A stretch of 64,000 bases of DNA from Bryoerythrophyllum caledonicum (taxonomy: Eukaryota > Streptophyta > Bryopsida > Pottiales > Pottiaceae), in contig OZ020515.1 of the NCBI GenBank assembly GCA_963971425.1, positions 37,462,371 through 37,526,370 on the forward strand, written 5' to 3'. A model generated the notes under the pieces. That model worked only from the letters and a program-made list of their open reading frames with translations, was not told where the DNA came from and ran no database searches. Below, piece by piece: positions 30,911-43,856 of this stretch (the stretch's first letter is position 1; every line of letters starts with the position of its first letter). A program made the position numbers and the translations under genes.

Positions 30911-32382
30911 GCATAAGCATGCATGACTAAATTACTCATTCAACACATCACTCCATGTCTCACACATACACATTCTTTCTCTCTGCTCTCACCATTAATC
31001 CAACACACAATGATTACAAATCATACACAACATTCCCTTAAGTTTACACAATAGTGCTCAATTGATATTTAAAGGACAAAACTTTGTCATGCATGTATGA
31101 TCCAAGTGGTTTCTTCTTGATGAGACAACTCCATACTTCTACATTTGGATGTTATTCATTTTTTAGATGCATTTATGATTAGGCATTGTGTCACATTGAT
31201 AAATTCAATGAGGAAGCATGAGGTGTCAAAGATATTTCAACATTTTCACCATGTCCTTGAATTGCTTATTGTAGTTACACATGTTGATAAATTTTTAATA
31301 ACTACTTTTGTGTGTATCTTTTTGCCTTGCAAAATTTTCACACATGTTATCAACATTGATCTTGTGACAAAAATTTCATGCTGAAATAGCAAACTCTGAG
31401 CCCTAAGGAGGCTGTCAAAGTTGGCAATTGTGAAACAATTTTCCCATTTGTTTATCACAACTACACTTGTTGGTAGGTTTGGAATATAATTTTTTTTGGT
31501 GGGTTGTTTGGACTTGAATTTTTTCACATGTGTAATTAACATAGAGATGTTTCCACTCCAAAAATTGCATGGAAAAAAAATTCTTCAATCCTTGAGAGGG
31601 TGTCAAAGTTGGCAGCTGTAAAAAATTTCTTACAGCTACCCCTTGTTGGTAAATCCTAAATATCTTTTTGTATCTTTTCTGTATAAATCTCCTGGCCTTG
31701 AAATTTGGTAAGCATGTTCTTTTCTTACAGATAATTGTGTGTCTAAAATTTCATGGTAAAATAACAATTTATCAGTCCTCGAGAGGGTGTCAAAGTTGGT
31801 AGCAGTGTGGACGTTGTCCCTCAACTTGCACAAGGTGCCAATTTGGGTGTCACCCCACTGTTCATTGGTAACATGTGAAAATGTCATTTATGACCATTGT
31901 GTATAATTGTGGTCAAAGAGGGAGTTCCTTGTACTATTCATATAATAATTATTCACATCATCCGCATGGGTGGAAGACATTAATAGAGCTAATATATCTA
32001 TACCATACCTTTTGAAAGTCACATTAGAATGTGATATTTTCACAAAAGACTATGTTGATATATTCCAAGTGCTTGGGATTCATCAAAACACCCATACCAA
32101 TGTTCATGGTTTCTAATACAAAATATTTCAACCACAAACTTTGTGTCGTACTTGAATATGATGAGGTTCACATATTGAAATGACCTCCAAATAAAAGATG
32201 CTAGTTGAAGAATCTTCAATCCAAAGGTGTAAGTCTTGCTAAACTTCAAAACATCATATTCATTATATTGGGAGATTGGGAGCCTCCCAAAATATTATAT
32301 GAAGCTTATGTCGACCTAAATATGCAAATGTTTAGTGAATTTACACAATGAATTTTGTCCTATATGTACAATATGGGTACAT

Positions 32383-32405
32383 ATTCAGCTCGAGTCGAGC
32401 TGAAT
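32383..32405. repeat. 23-bp palindrome
   Basis: ATTCAGCTCGA and TCGAGCTGAAT are perfect inversions around one central base. Weaker pairing continues about six bases on either side. No adjacent gene is recognised. Confidence 0.7.
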
Positions 32406-33428
32406 GTGCACAATCATTTTCTATTGGGAAAACCATTCATACCTTTCAAAGTCCTGGAAATCTCCCAAAATAATGAATATGGTGTTTCAGTAATTTTCTA
32501 TATTATACAGATTAATATACGTGCCTGTTTACACGGTTCCTGACTGTCCTTTAAGGGTTAAGCTAACGTTTAGCCCCAGAAGAACGCATAATATAATGGA
32601 CACCATCACTCCTGTGTCGTACTTCTCCCTTTTCTAGTTTATTTCCACCCGATATTTTGTTTTGGACCTAGAGAAAGCTGGTAACTAATGTAATGTGTGT
32701 ATACTTAACTGCATTGGATGTCATTTCCCAGCCATGCCCAGATTCGGAGGCACAGTAGTTCGCCTCCCAGTGCACTGCTAACCATAATGCTGCTTGGACG
32801 TCAAATTTATCGCAGCACAGATTACAGAGCAGCATACAGCTCAGTAGCCCATAGATCATCATAATCATAAGTGTGCATGGCTAACTTGTGGCGGGCGAGT
32901 TAAATCTACTTGTTCAATAGTACCGCCACTTCCATTCCCTCAGCAGCGGCGCCGGCGCCGGCGTTTCAGTGCAAGTATACATTGCTTCATTCATGTGCGT
33001 GCTAAATGCTTTCTTTCTTTTTCGCTACAAAGTACAGCTACAAATCGCAAAACATACTCGAATACTCCGCTCGCACACTACATTAATAGAAAAATATAAT
33101 CTTGTTTGTGCAGAACTTAACAGAAGCTCATCAAGTAGTAGTGTACAGGCGTTGATGGAGAGCAAACCGTACTTGGGCAACGGGTTACACTCGTATCCAA
33201 GGAACTGCCTTATGCTCATATAATAACATGATGCTTCATTGATTCTTACTACTTCAATTTGCAGTCAAGTGTCTACTTCAGTTCTGTGAGAGAGGTTCGT
33301 CAAATCTTGTTACGATTTGGAGAACTCCGAGAGCGACATCGAACAGTTTCGTGAGTGAGATTCGACAGCTCTGGTGATTTTCATATTTGTAGAAACGTTG
33401 CAACAAGTCATCTTCCGACACGGAAATC

Positions 33429-34627
33429 ATGGCGACGAAGGCGAACGTCCAAAACGGTGCAACGGCCATGAAGACTGTTACGTTTCAGATATCCGTGCTT
33501 CGTTGCAGGAGGACAGGTCGTGTACTGTTTCTCGAGGCGGGAAAGGACTTTGTGGACACACTCTTCAGCTTCCTGATTCTGCCTGCTGGCACCATCATCC
33601 ACATGCTCGCGAGTGCAGGTAGAGTCACTGCTAATCAAATGTAGTATACGTGTATGTCCTGCTACTGTACTCTGTGTAAAATAAATCGCGTAGTGTTCCA
33701 GTAGTACTTGTCTTGAATCAAACTTGTCGGTGATGGTGATTGGCGACAGAATACCTCCGTCCAACAGCAGATTTGAAAAGTGGTTGATTGTGCATGACCG
33801 ACCTTTAAGTGCCGCTTGTCACAGGTGTTGATGTGAAGGGGTTGGGTGGAATCTCCAGCCTATTCGAGAGCATGAAGCATCTAGACTGCTCTTTCCTTCA
33901 TGTCGACAAGCAACATCTCTTGCAACCTAGACCTGCTGTTACCGGCACATGTAGGTCGATTGGTCTCATTCGAGGTCTGGAAGCAGCAGAAAAGGAGAGA
34001 CCCGATTTTGAACTGCCTGGAAAATATTACCGGTGCAATAGTAATTCTTGCCGCAACATTTCAAGCATTGCAGGTACTCCTTGTAGCGTTTGCTACGCGG
34101 CTTATCAACGTCCCTACGTCTTCTCAGGAGAATTGTTCACTGTTGTTCCTGGAGAACTTGAAAAATCGAAGAAAGAGATCGTGGAGAAACTGGGTGAGAA
34201 TTCAGATGAGGAGGGTACTTGTTCCACCGGCCAAGGATTTGTGAGGGAAAACATCACTTACATGGTCACTGATCAATTGGAGGTTATGCCCTCCACCACG
34301 ATTAGAAACATCGAAGTACTCAACAAACTGAAGGTGGCAACTCTATCCGATCTGGAGAGCAGCGACGTCGCCGTCAACATACTCCAGGTATCATCTTCCC
34401 AGAAACGCGTGCGGACTACTACTTCTGAGCCAGTTTTTTTAGAGGATGTGACCCTGTGCAGACAAAAGAACCAGCTTGACCGCTAGCCAGATCTAGCTAG
34501 TTTGGTGACTCTAAAAGCGGGAGGGTAGTTGTGCTAAATTATCATTTGTTGCTCGCAGATCCTCCAGTTGCTGCAATCGGCAATGACTTCAAGCACTTGT
34601 CTGAACGATGTCTTTGGAAAGAAATGA
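33429..34627 (+). CDS. DUF674 family protein, single-domain
   Basis: Three exons: 33429-33618, 33825-34387 and 34559-34627, all GT-AG, in continuous frame (phases 1 and 0), giving 273 residues. The opening RRTGRVLFLEAGKDFVDTLF followed by a LILPAGTI segment is the hallmark of DUF674. A Cys cluster follows (KYYRCNSNSC and GTPCSVCY), then the conserved ending LLQSAMTSSTCLNDVFG. Many angiosperm members have two tandem copies; this one has a single unit. The biochemical function of the family is unknown. The last exon was placed because its 22 codons restore the family's C-terminus with correct phase. Confidence 0.85.
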
Positions 34628-35021
34628 TTCGATGGTGGCCAGGTCACATTTCAGTCTCGGCATTATGTTCCTGATCAGGATGTGGAGCATTTTAAGAAGG
34701 TGTAGTCGACAGCTGGTGTGTGCAGATCAAACGCAGATTTTGAACATGCGAAATGGGTTCCATTCGCAATCGTAGTTAAACTTTATTTTCATTACAGTAT
34801 GACTCCGCTGCTTATACTGACCATCTACTGTACAAGTGCTAGCTCTCAGTCCTGATAGAGTTACTAGCAGACTTTTGTTGTGATAGTAAATATGTGAAGT
34901 TGGATATTAAATATGTCAAGTAGGATATCCATTTCTGGTCTCCAGAAAATGTTAAAATTTTCCTCTTATGCGGTACTGTAGCTATTCGGCACAATGATTA
35001 CCTGTAGTGATGTGAGTTTTA

Positions 35022-35373
35022 GGGGGGTTTCACACTAGGGGCCGAGCTCGAGGGGCCGAGCAAATCTAGCAATTTGATTGGCCTAGAGTTGAAAATCGGC
35101 CTGTGGGCCTTCACACTAGGGGCCAAGGGCCAAGGGCCGAAGGGCACCAAAATGCTTACATGGCAGCACTTTTTGAGAATTTTGGCGCCAATAGTTCGGC
35201 CCCTCGAGGAGAGTTTGGGTCCAACAAGAATAGAAACCCAAACTCTTGCCGAGGGGCTGAACATTTTCTCATTAAAATAATTTTAATAATTTTTTACAAC
35301 TCCAAAACTCGGCCCCTCGGCATAGTTTGGTCTTCAATGGAGTTCGGCCCTTGGGCTTAGTGTGAAACGCCCC
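35022..35373. mobile_element. Tourist-like (PIF/Harbinger-type) MITE
   Basis: A 352-bp element flanked by TTA on both sides (35019-35021 and 35374-35376). The ends are GGGGGGTTTCACACTA and the inverse TAGTGTGAAACGCCCC. The interior has nested GGGGCCGA/TCGGCCCC inversions, so most of it can fold back. The three-base TTA duplication and G-rich end fit Tourist-type MITEs. No coding capacity. Confidence 0.8.
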
Positions 35374-36575
35374 TTAGTTGCTTGGTGACCTTGAAAGGAA
35401 ATTCCTAGAATTGAAAAGGTCATTAGATACTTTGAGTGAAATGTTGCACCCTAAAACAAGTAGGTTTTCCTTTGGAAATAATTTTTTCACATTGATTGAA
35501 ATTATCTTTCAATGTGTATGGCCAATTATCAAAATATTAACCACATCATCTCATAAGTGTAAAAGACGCATAACTCTTGTAGAGACTGTCAAATACATTT
35601 CCTACCGAACAATGTAATTAGTTATTTTAGAGCAAGAATTTCATGAATTGAACATGTTGAATTTGGATTACAAAAATACTACAAAATATTCAAGATGATT
35701 GGTGAAAATTGTGATCCTTTAGTGCCCACAAGACCAAAAATGAGACTCTCGAGGTGATAAAATTCAATTGGCATGAAATTCATGAGCAATTAAGTAATGT
35801 TGTGAAATGTGAAGTCTAGATTTGTGCACACATTACATGAAGACTCTTCAAAAATTAGATCATGTTTTGGAGTAATACAGCTCCTGGAAAAGCTAGGAAT
35901 ACAACTCAAAATACATTTAATACACTGAAATATAATGAATACCATGCTGCATACTATATTGTGTTTCATACACATGCAAAATAATTTTGGTCTTCAATTT
36001 TGATTGAAATTTGTCTCTAAAAGATTTTTCATTGTTTTGTGATTGTTGATCTCTTTTATCTCATACAAAACTTCCGTTTTGATTCGTATGAGCTTGGAAC
36101 ATTTTTGTATACAATTAAGTAGACAAATACAAAACAAATCATCAATAATCATGTATAAATGTCTTCTTCAGGTATGATATGTCAATGCAAAGCTATTGAC
36201 CTAGTGCATATTATAAAAGAAAAACTCCTGAAATGAAAAAGACTATTGGATAATACTAGTGAAATGCTTATGGTAGCTAGTCCCAATACGACTTTTGATG
36301 TAAGAAAATAAGAATGCAACCTCGTATGTACTCTGGCAAGTGGTATCTCAAGTATAGCAAGTTTACAAATTGCCAAAGAAGTTACTTACATCAGCATGTG
36401 ATTAGATATTCCCCTAGTGCAACAAACTCTTTATCCACCATATCCTAGTTAGAGTAGAAAAAGACCACTCAATATTCAAAAGTATTCTTGTAGATTTAAA
36501 TATTAAATACTTAGGGTAAACTGAAAACCGGCCACCTGCCAAATTTCACCCACTTCTATGCCAGGGTGGAAATGG

Positions 36576-36853
36576 GCCAGGAAGAATTGACCCCCTCGCT
36601 CGTCCTTACCCGAGGGGGGCCACGAGGTGGAGGGCCAAAACCTGCCCCTATTTTGTTTTCGGATGGGGCCCTATTTATAGCAAGAGAGAGTCTCCTAGTG
36701 TAAACAATGGCCGTAGGTCCCAAATTTGTCCAAAAAATCCAAAAAAAACCTCTGGATCCTCCAAAATAAGAGGGCCAGAAAAATGACTTCATGCAATTCA
36801 GATGGGGCCCACCTCGGGTAAGGACAAGCGAGGGGGTCAATTCTCCCTGGCCA
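36576..36853. mobile_element. Short MITE sharing ends with the Mutator-like element
   Basis: About 278 bp with inverted ends containing GAATTGACCCCCTCG and TTACCCGAGG, flanked by a perfect 9-bp duplication TGGAAATGG (36567-36575 and 36854-36862). The ends match those of the large Mutator-like element at 53272-60058, and the whole sequence matches the MITE at 60071-60352. It is non-coding. A 9-bp duplication is the Mutator signature. Confidence 0.82.
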
Positions 36854-36904
36854 TGGAAATGGAGGTTGTTTGCATGACTTATGTCTTCAGCAATAAATCC
36901 ATAT

Positions 36905-37140
36905 TTTATGTAAACCCCCCTAACCAACAAGTTAAGAAAAGTGCATATATGGATAGCCCAAATAATATTACATCCATTTTTCTAGTGATAGTTTTCCAAT
37001 AAAATGCAATTTAGTTATGAATTTTCAAAGTGTGCTGCCACATTTAGCGGGTGGTTGCCAATAGATACCTCTCAAAAGCGCGGATCAAAAGTAAGGGGTT
37101 ACTAATTGCAAACCTCAATTTTATAGTTGTCGGTTATTGG
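36905..37140. repeat. Dispersed repeat, copy 1
   Basis: It begins TGTAAACCCCCC, contains TTTTCAAAGTGTGCTGCCA, and is matched in the same orientation by 42305-42600. No inverted ends or coding content were found, so its class is unknown. Confidence 0.6.
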
Positions 37141-39388
37141 ATTTGGTTGGTTAAAGGGGGGGGCTTATTGCGTGTATTGATAGAACATTTCATCTCTAAG
37201 AAGCGTTTTGAAGTGGGCTTACATGCAAGTGAGTGGCATTCGGTTAGGCTTACTTTAGACCTCCAGTATCTAGGCAGATTTCTTTCAATCTCAAAATTTG
37301 CATTAGATTTTTCTTTAAGCTTCAAATGAAAGTTGAATGTTTAATCTTAGTATCTAATCTAATGAAATGAAAGTGAACCCTTAAACAACTCATTGACCAT
37401 GGGATTTTGAGTCTTTGATTAGATTCTTGAGCTTTGTATTGTAAAAGTTGATTATTAAAAATTTTGATTCAGAGAAGGAAGTTTGAAAAGCTTCATGAGG
37501 TTTTCTTTTTGAATTTACAAGGATATAGATATATTAGTATGTCAAACATCAAAGTTTGTAGAGTTGAATAGTTCAATATTTTTCAAGCAAGTAGTAGTGA
37601 AGGAAAGTTTTTGGCAGCCCTTGATGATTTTTAGTAAAATGCATAAAAATGAGGATTCTTTTCCCTTGAAAAAAAAGGCATGATGATTTTATCTATCACT
37701 TGGATTTCAAATACAACTATTATTTATTAGTTAAAATATAAAACGATTATTCAAAGAAGATAGGTGTGTTCTAAACACTGCATGAATTTTTCCTTGTCTT
37801 GAATGCCTTCATTACTTATAATTGTTGGTGTGCAATGAACTCACGTAAGGTGGAACAAAGGAAATTTATAAATTCATTCAATGTGTACTAGAGAATTATG
37901 CCATTATATTGAATTAAGTATATTGACCCTATCTAGGCATGGGAGAAAAAACTATATAGCACTCTTCATATGCATGTACCTTCCAATTGCCGAGTCAAAA
38001 TTTATGAAATGTTTTGAGTGTCTTTTTCTAGTACTAAACTTCAAAATCCTACAATTGAAATTAATAAGATGTTTAAATTAGCCTCTTGATATCTCATCCT
38101 GAAGAGGTAGTTTCCAAGTGGTTTTGGTGAAACATATTCATAGTCCTTAAGGAGTTGATCCATGGTCTGAACTTTGTGGAAAATTTGCACAACATCCAAC
38201 AATTGATGTAATAGTATATTGTATACAATGTTTGAAGTAACATATATTATTGATGAAAAGTGGATCATAGAGGATGTACTACTTTATCAATCCATATAAT
38301 CTTATATAGAAAAATATCCATGCCTAAATACAAATCATAACAAAAAGTTGTACATGTGATTGGAGATATTAGCATCAACAAAACATAGGAGTCTCTTAGA
38401 GACAAGTTTCAATCACATTCTAGACGTAGGTGCTTGTCTTCCATGGGTATGAAATACAACACAATATGTAGCATCATATTTGATAATACTCACTAAATTT
38501 GAGTGTACTGAAGTATATACTCCAAATTATTCCAAGAGTTCAATAGGTCCAAATCACGATCAATGATTTTACATGATAACTGAGGAGTTCTGAAAATGAC
38601 CATTAATTTATTTGTTTGACAATCTGCATTAAATCCCACACTCATGCGACTAAAAATTCAAAATACTCCCCCCTCTGAAAGAAAATGTCCACACTCTTCA
38701 GTCACATTTACAACACGAACCCCACCCGTCAGCGAAGAGAGCGATCATTCACTCCCACTGCACACAAAGCAAGTTCAATAAATCAGAAACCACAAGTATT
38801 GAAGCATCGCCCTCACTTCCCAGGTTTAAACCCAAACACCAAACGACTATTCCGGATCCAGGACAGCAAAAGGGTCAAAAAAATTTGGAGCATGTATAGA
38901 ACTCAAAACACGGGAGAATTCACACCGCAAACGTAGTGCCATCTGAATGGCATTTTCTGTACATCTAGCAAACCTGAAACCCTAGCTCAAAATGCGGATG
39001 ACGAACAAGTCTCTCAAGTACAAATCCAGGTAGAAAATCTCTCTTCTCTACATAATAAAAGGACAATCTTCGCTAGGGGAAGCCATGTGCACAATTTTGA
39101 CAGCCCCGGAGAAGCCACATTGAGAGACCATCGGGACTTAAGTGGGCGACGTTTCCAAAGAGAAGGACGGGGAGCTAACTGGGGATTTCGGGACAACGGG
39201 GTCTACTAGTTTAAAATAAGAACAAAAATCTTGGTCATAGTTTAAGGTCGCGGAATTGGATCATGAATGCAAACATAGGTCATTTTGTAAGGATTCCAGA
39301 ACCGAAACCCTAAGGTCAAAATGTGGAGGACAAAAAAAACCTTGAGTACAAAGGCTTAGGGGTGGGGAAAACCAAACAAACCTGAGGG

Positions 39389-39592
39389 TTACATGATGAG
39401 GCAGGAGCTGGAAGCGCCACCTGCTGGCACCTGCGCAGCCAGATGCGCCGGGAGCTCCACGCCGGGCCAGCCCTTGCACAGGCACAGGCTCTTGTCCTTG
39501 TCGGCGATGGCGTTGTAAACGCCTGGGACGTGCCTCCCGCACCCGCCCCATGACGTCTTCCCGCACTTGCTGCACCCCACCGAGTAACACAT
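39389..39592 (-). CDS. Conserved CGK/WPGV zinc-ribbon-like mini-protein
   Basis: 67 codons from the ATG at 39592, which follows a TTGTTGCAG acceptor by one base, so an upstream leader exon is likely. The product starts MCYSVGCSKCGKTSWGGCG, then has RHVPGVYNAI and LCLCKGWPGV. This Cys pattern (C..C..C...C, then CLC) with CGK and WPGV is that of a small conserved eukaryotic protein family of unknown function, probably zinc-binding. The last ~20 residues (PAHLAAQVPAGG...) extend beyond the usual core. The surrounding GC-rich composition supports coding. Confidence 0.7.
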   Translation of the reverse strand: MCYSVGCSKCGKTSWGGCGRHVPGVYNAIADKDKSLCLCKGWPGVELPAHLAAQVPAGGASSSCLIM

Positions 39593-40937
39593 CCTGCAAC
39601 AATTAAACTAGGTGGGGAACACAGACAAATTGTCAACTCGTCTGTCAATCTCTTGTACTGCTCAGGCCGAGCCACCAACCAGCTAGTCCAACTGTACCAT
39701 GCGGCCACCAACCGAGGGCCCCTGCCGCCGCAGCTTCGTCATGTACCTTCAAAAATTGATCAGCTCCGCCTCGGCATGACGATCAACATGTGCTATATGT
39801 TCTTACTCTTAGATAGACAGTCAAGCTCTCAGTAAAAATCTTCGTCAATGCTAAACAATTGTAGCATTTCTAAATAAACGACACGTACTGTAGTGAGGTT
39901 GCACTAAATTTCATAATCAGTTTAGCTGCTACGAAAGATTCATTCCTTGCATTCGCTTACTTGCTGACTAACGATTTGCTAGGTGGAGACCAAGAACTAG
40001 ATGCTTTAGTGTTCCACGTTAGACTGTAGGGTGTTGAATCCGGCATGTGGGATGCCAGTTGGGTCCAAGTGTCATCACTTGTAGAATAGTATATCTTTAC
40101 TTTGCTGCAGTCTTTGGTTTTATTCAAAGACATAATCACAGTTGCGATGGGACTCGGCACTAATGGGTGAATTCGTGCCAGTTCCTGGCAATGCGTATGG
40201 GATTATGAAGTTTCATTCGACTTCATTCGCCTGGTAGTGTGTATTTTTTTCAACCGACAGTGCACGTAAACAAGCCTAAATTTGGAAGTTCCGTCGCCAG
40301 ATGCGTTCTATGACCTTTCAGATCATGAAGAGACCCGGAAGTTACTGAAGTAATGCTAATGCTGTAAACCTCAAAGTTCACCAAACGAAAATGTGTTGGT
40401 GTGTCCAACCATTTTGACCTCCCATGAGGTACATAGCTACGTGTAACATCAACGAGATCTGATTCCTAACGTTCTCTACATCTTATTGTTAAATAGTCGG
40501 AATGATGACTTCTGTAGGGCAACCAGGATAGCGTCACGCTTCCGTCGCCTTGGCAGCTAAAAGCAACATGTGTTTTTGAAGGATCTTGGATGAAGCTACA
40601 ATGACACCGTCACGATGCTTTATGTCATCATGTGACTGAACTTGATCATTGCGGCGTTGAAAAGTAGTGAACTTACATTAGGCGATTTCAATCGTACTGG
40701 ACCAGATGATGAGTTTTACTTTACTAGTAGGAACAGCGCTGGGTATCGTGTGCACCTGACAGTTCATTCAGATGTGCGGCCGTGCTTCAACATGACACCA
40801 TACGATTGGGAGATCCAAAAACAATTTTCTTCCATGAGTAAGTCAATAACACACATCAGATGCTGCGTTTATTCGTACAACCTGACTGCATCCTCTAGGT
40901 TGCACTCCAACTCATGTGTTCCTAGAAGGACACTGCA

Positions 40938-41132
40938 CTAGGCTGTAGCAGCTTTGTTTTCATCCAGTTCTCGCAGCAAATCTCGTCTCATCCTCATTGC
41001 TTGCCTGTCTAGTTTGATCTGCTCAAGCTTGCTTTCTTGGCGTTCAGCCATCCAACGAAAGACGTGATCCCCACTCGTGATCACGGCGTATGTCACTGCC
41101 ACCATCCCAGCAAAAGTGTATGTCCTCACCAT
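40938..41132 (-). CDS. Small single-pass membrane protein
   Basis: 64 codons. Residues ~4-24 form a hydrophobic segment (TFAGMVAVTYAVIT), followed by a charged, helical, probably coiled tail (KLEQIKLDRQAMRMRRDLLREL). On the minus strand the ATG lies 19 bases after a good acceptor (CTAATGCAG, ending at 41152). A strong donor (GCATT/GTAAGT) at 42030 ends a leader exon carrying CTAGGGTTTTG, so the gene probably has an ~880-bp 5' UTR intron. The family is not recognised; the layout suggests an organelle- or ER-membrane mini-protein. Confidence 0.5.
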   Translation of the reverse strand: MVRTYTFAGMVAVTYAVITSGDHVFRWMAERQESKLEQIKLDRQAMRMRRDLLRELDENKAATA

Positions 41133-42030
41133 TGTTGGTGCCTTCTGTTTCCTGCATTAGATTCATCAACCCATTCATCATTTACAGGATCACGAAGGAC
41201 TGGTCTCAGAACTTAAAATGAGGAACTTGATAACAAACATCATGGCAATTGAGAAAGGAAAAAAGAATTCGTTGCACAGACAAATTTCTCTCGCGCTCTC
41301 AACGTCAAATGTCATAATAAGCGCGCAGGAAAGTATATTTGTCATTACGCTTGAGGGAAGGAGAGGCAGCAAATAAACATAAAGTGGCAAACACAAGATC
41401 AAAAATCCTGCAGAAAACCCTAATCGTAAGGGTTTTCACGCAACTTTTACCTCCGACTTTCAAAACTCATGAAGGTTCTAAAATGAAAAAGGTACTGACG
41501 GCACATTCTAAAACGCAAATAAACATAGGTTTGCCACCAACAAAAGCTTCGCATGTGAATTCAATAGAACAGCCCTAATTGTCAAGAAACCGATCAACGT
41601 ATGTAGCTCTCTACCATGTCCCAAAGGCAGCGAATGCGAAGATGTCCCAAACGTAGCGAGTGTCAAGACCAAGAAGGTGATAAAAGACAAAAATGGGAAT
41701 GCCTGTAAATCAGAAGAGAATGAAAAGATACGAGGAAGAAAATATCAAGAAATTCTCCAGTAGTAACTATAACACTCGACTCAGGTGGAAAGACGAGATC
41801 TCCCAGTCACCGAAACGAAGAGATTACAGTCAAGCGCCCAACAAAACACCAAACATAATCTGAAATCCACATACACACCATCATCACAAGGCTCCTCCCC
41901 GACCTACCCAACTGCTCCTCACTTCAAGACCAGACCTCCTCCTCCACAAGATAATCAGAAAAACCTCCGCATCAGCAACGGGTACAGAACTAACACAGAG
42001 CATGAATGTGAAAGAAACATCGACACTTAC

Positions 42031-42110
42031 AATGCTCCTCGAGTCGGTCGTGGCTCGCTCAGCAACGCTCTCTTCCGCAAACAAAACCCTAGAAATGGAG
42101 ATTAGAGTTG
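42031..42110 (-). other. Probable 5' UTR exon of the small membrane protein gene
   Basis: On the minus strand the exon carries CTAGGGTTTTG, typical of plant leaders, and ends at a consensus GTAAGT donor (42030-42025). Splicing to the acceptor ending at 41152 would place it just upstream of the ATG at 41132. The 5' end is a guess. Confidence 0.35.
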
Positions 42111-42304
42111 CATGTTCCTCATCTGCAGGTGCGAGACGAAGTTCCCATGCCCAGTTCACATGTGGTTCCCCTTCCATCATGTTCCCGATTATCGTTCCCA
42201 ATCCAGCGAGAGCATGCCACATGTGCTGGGAACGAAGGTTGGAGTTTATTCTGCAAATTACCAAACATTTGTTCACATGAAGTGTGTGACTTAGATGAAA
42301 TTCT

Positions 42305-42600
42305 CAGCATGTAAGGTAAACCCCCCAACAATCGACAAGTTAAGCAATGTGCATAAATGGAGAGAACAAATAATAATACATTTATTTTTCAGTGATAGCT
42401 GATAGGATTACAATTTCAACCCAAGTGATTATGTGAATTAGTTATGAGTTTTCAAAGTGTGCTGCCATGTTTAGTCGGTGGCTGACAATACGTACCCCTT
42501 AAAAGCGCCAACCAAGATTAAGGGGTCTTGACTTGTAGCAAACTTTCATTTGGAATTAAATGGGTGGTAATGGGGTCGGACACACCCCAATTTTATAAGA
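42305..42600. repeat. Dispersed repeat, copy 2
   Basis: Same orientation and content as 36905-37140, including GTAAACCCCCC near the start and TTTTCAAAGTGTGCTGCCA in the middle. It continues further with AAGATTAAGGGGTC. Class unknown. Confidence 0.6.
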
Positions 42601-42659
42601 CCTGTTATGAAGTGAATTCTCGTTCATGATTTACTTCATAAAGGCCAACTCAAAAGGAT

Positions 42660-42900
42660 TGATTCCTAAAGGGTCATGAATTTTTATTTTTTTAAAACTT
42701 GATTTTCTAAAGTTCTTTGACAACTTCTTACCGAAAACACTTCAAAACTACCTATTTGAATGCAAAGGGTGGAAAAGAAGGAAAACTATTTCATCTCAGT
42801 TTTCCTCTGTAGGATCTTGATTTAGACTAGTAAAAAAATGCGTTTAAAAATTCATAAACTCTGACCTTACGGATTGGAAGATTGTAGTGTGAGATGAAAT
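42660..42900. repeat. One-ended TTAA MITE fragment
   Basis: It starts TTCCTAAAGGGTC after TTGA and contains the AAACACTTCAAAACTACC and GTAGGATCTTGATTTAGAC modules, then the CTTACGGATTGGAAGATTGTAGTGT module. The other half of the family consensus is absent. Confidence 0.6.
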
Positions 42901-43856
42901 TGTATCATTGTGTATGAAAGGAAATAAATCTTCAATAGTATTTGTTAACTTTGAAAAGGAAGAAGGACAAGTCATGTCCCATATAAAATTTCACTCACCT
43001 TTTTCTTCTTTGAGCAATGTTTCTTTAGAGATAAAAAAATATCTATTCATATGTGTGTATGTTTTTTTTGCAAGAACAAAATATCAATTAATCAATGCGA
43101 AGTTTGAGGGCGACAATGCATTGTCCATAGAGCCACATCTATTTGAAGAATATAAACATGTCATGTATCTTCATAAATAAAGCACACTAGAAGCTCATAT
43201 TTCAATATATTGTATTTTCATCAATAAATCTTTTCAATCCCTAATCAATGTTGCACTTGATTTTGTAAAGACTTTAATCATTGTCGATTTATGATATTGT
43301 AAGTTCTTTATGTAAGGGAAAATAGGCACCTTAAGTGATAAAGTTAGTCAACAACAACAACAACAAATAAATTATGAAGAACTATTGACATGTTTGTATA
43401 ACATGATAATTAAATTAACATGGATTTTTATACATGATCTTAAAGTGATTGATAAACTCAATGAAAATCCTTGGTAACGTGAATGAGGTGTACACTGACA
43501 TATAGCCATTGGGTTATAATTTGGTTAGAACCATTGAAATTTAATAACTAGGTGTATAAAAGTTGTCCAATTTTTAAGGTTTTTAATGCATCACATCTTG
43601 CATGTTTAACTACATTGTGCTCCAAGATGAATTCATGTTCCAACAATGGATACATTTCTACTGAATTTGATGCATAATACAATAATTCCTTTAGTATCAC
43701 CCAAATAAGAAATAAATGATTTTCATCACTCCCTCTCTCCCCCCTGTTATTTGAAAAAAAAAATTGTTTCATGCATTTGGGTTTGAATATCTTTAATGGG
43801 GGTACAAAATGCACATGTAGAAATACACAGGAAGGGTTGCTTGATGACCATCCAAG

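Larger units (their letters stand above)
29121..31860 (-). mobile_element. Decayed sibling of the Tc1-like transposon
   Basis: The ends are CAGTGGAGTGACACCCAAAT (left, after TA) and its near match on the minus strand at 31860, followed by TT instead of TA. The inverted repeats are about 580-590 bp (29121-29697 and 31272-31860). They are clearly related to those of the copy at 19458 but diverged at the extreme ends, so the two may be different subfamilies. The enclosed transposase is broken. Confidence 0.85.

Noticed and set aside
41884-42276. 130-codon minus-strand frame over the leader of the small membrane protein gene
   Set aside because: Joining it across the predicted intron gives a frame that disagrees with the downstream membrane-protein ORF, and CTAGGGTTTTG is typical of untranslated leader.
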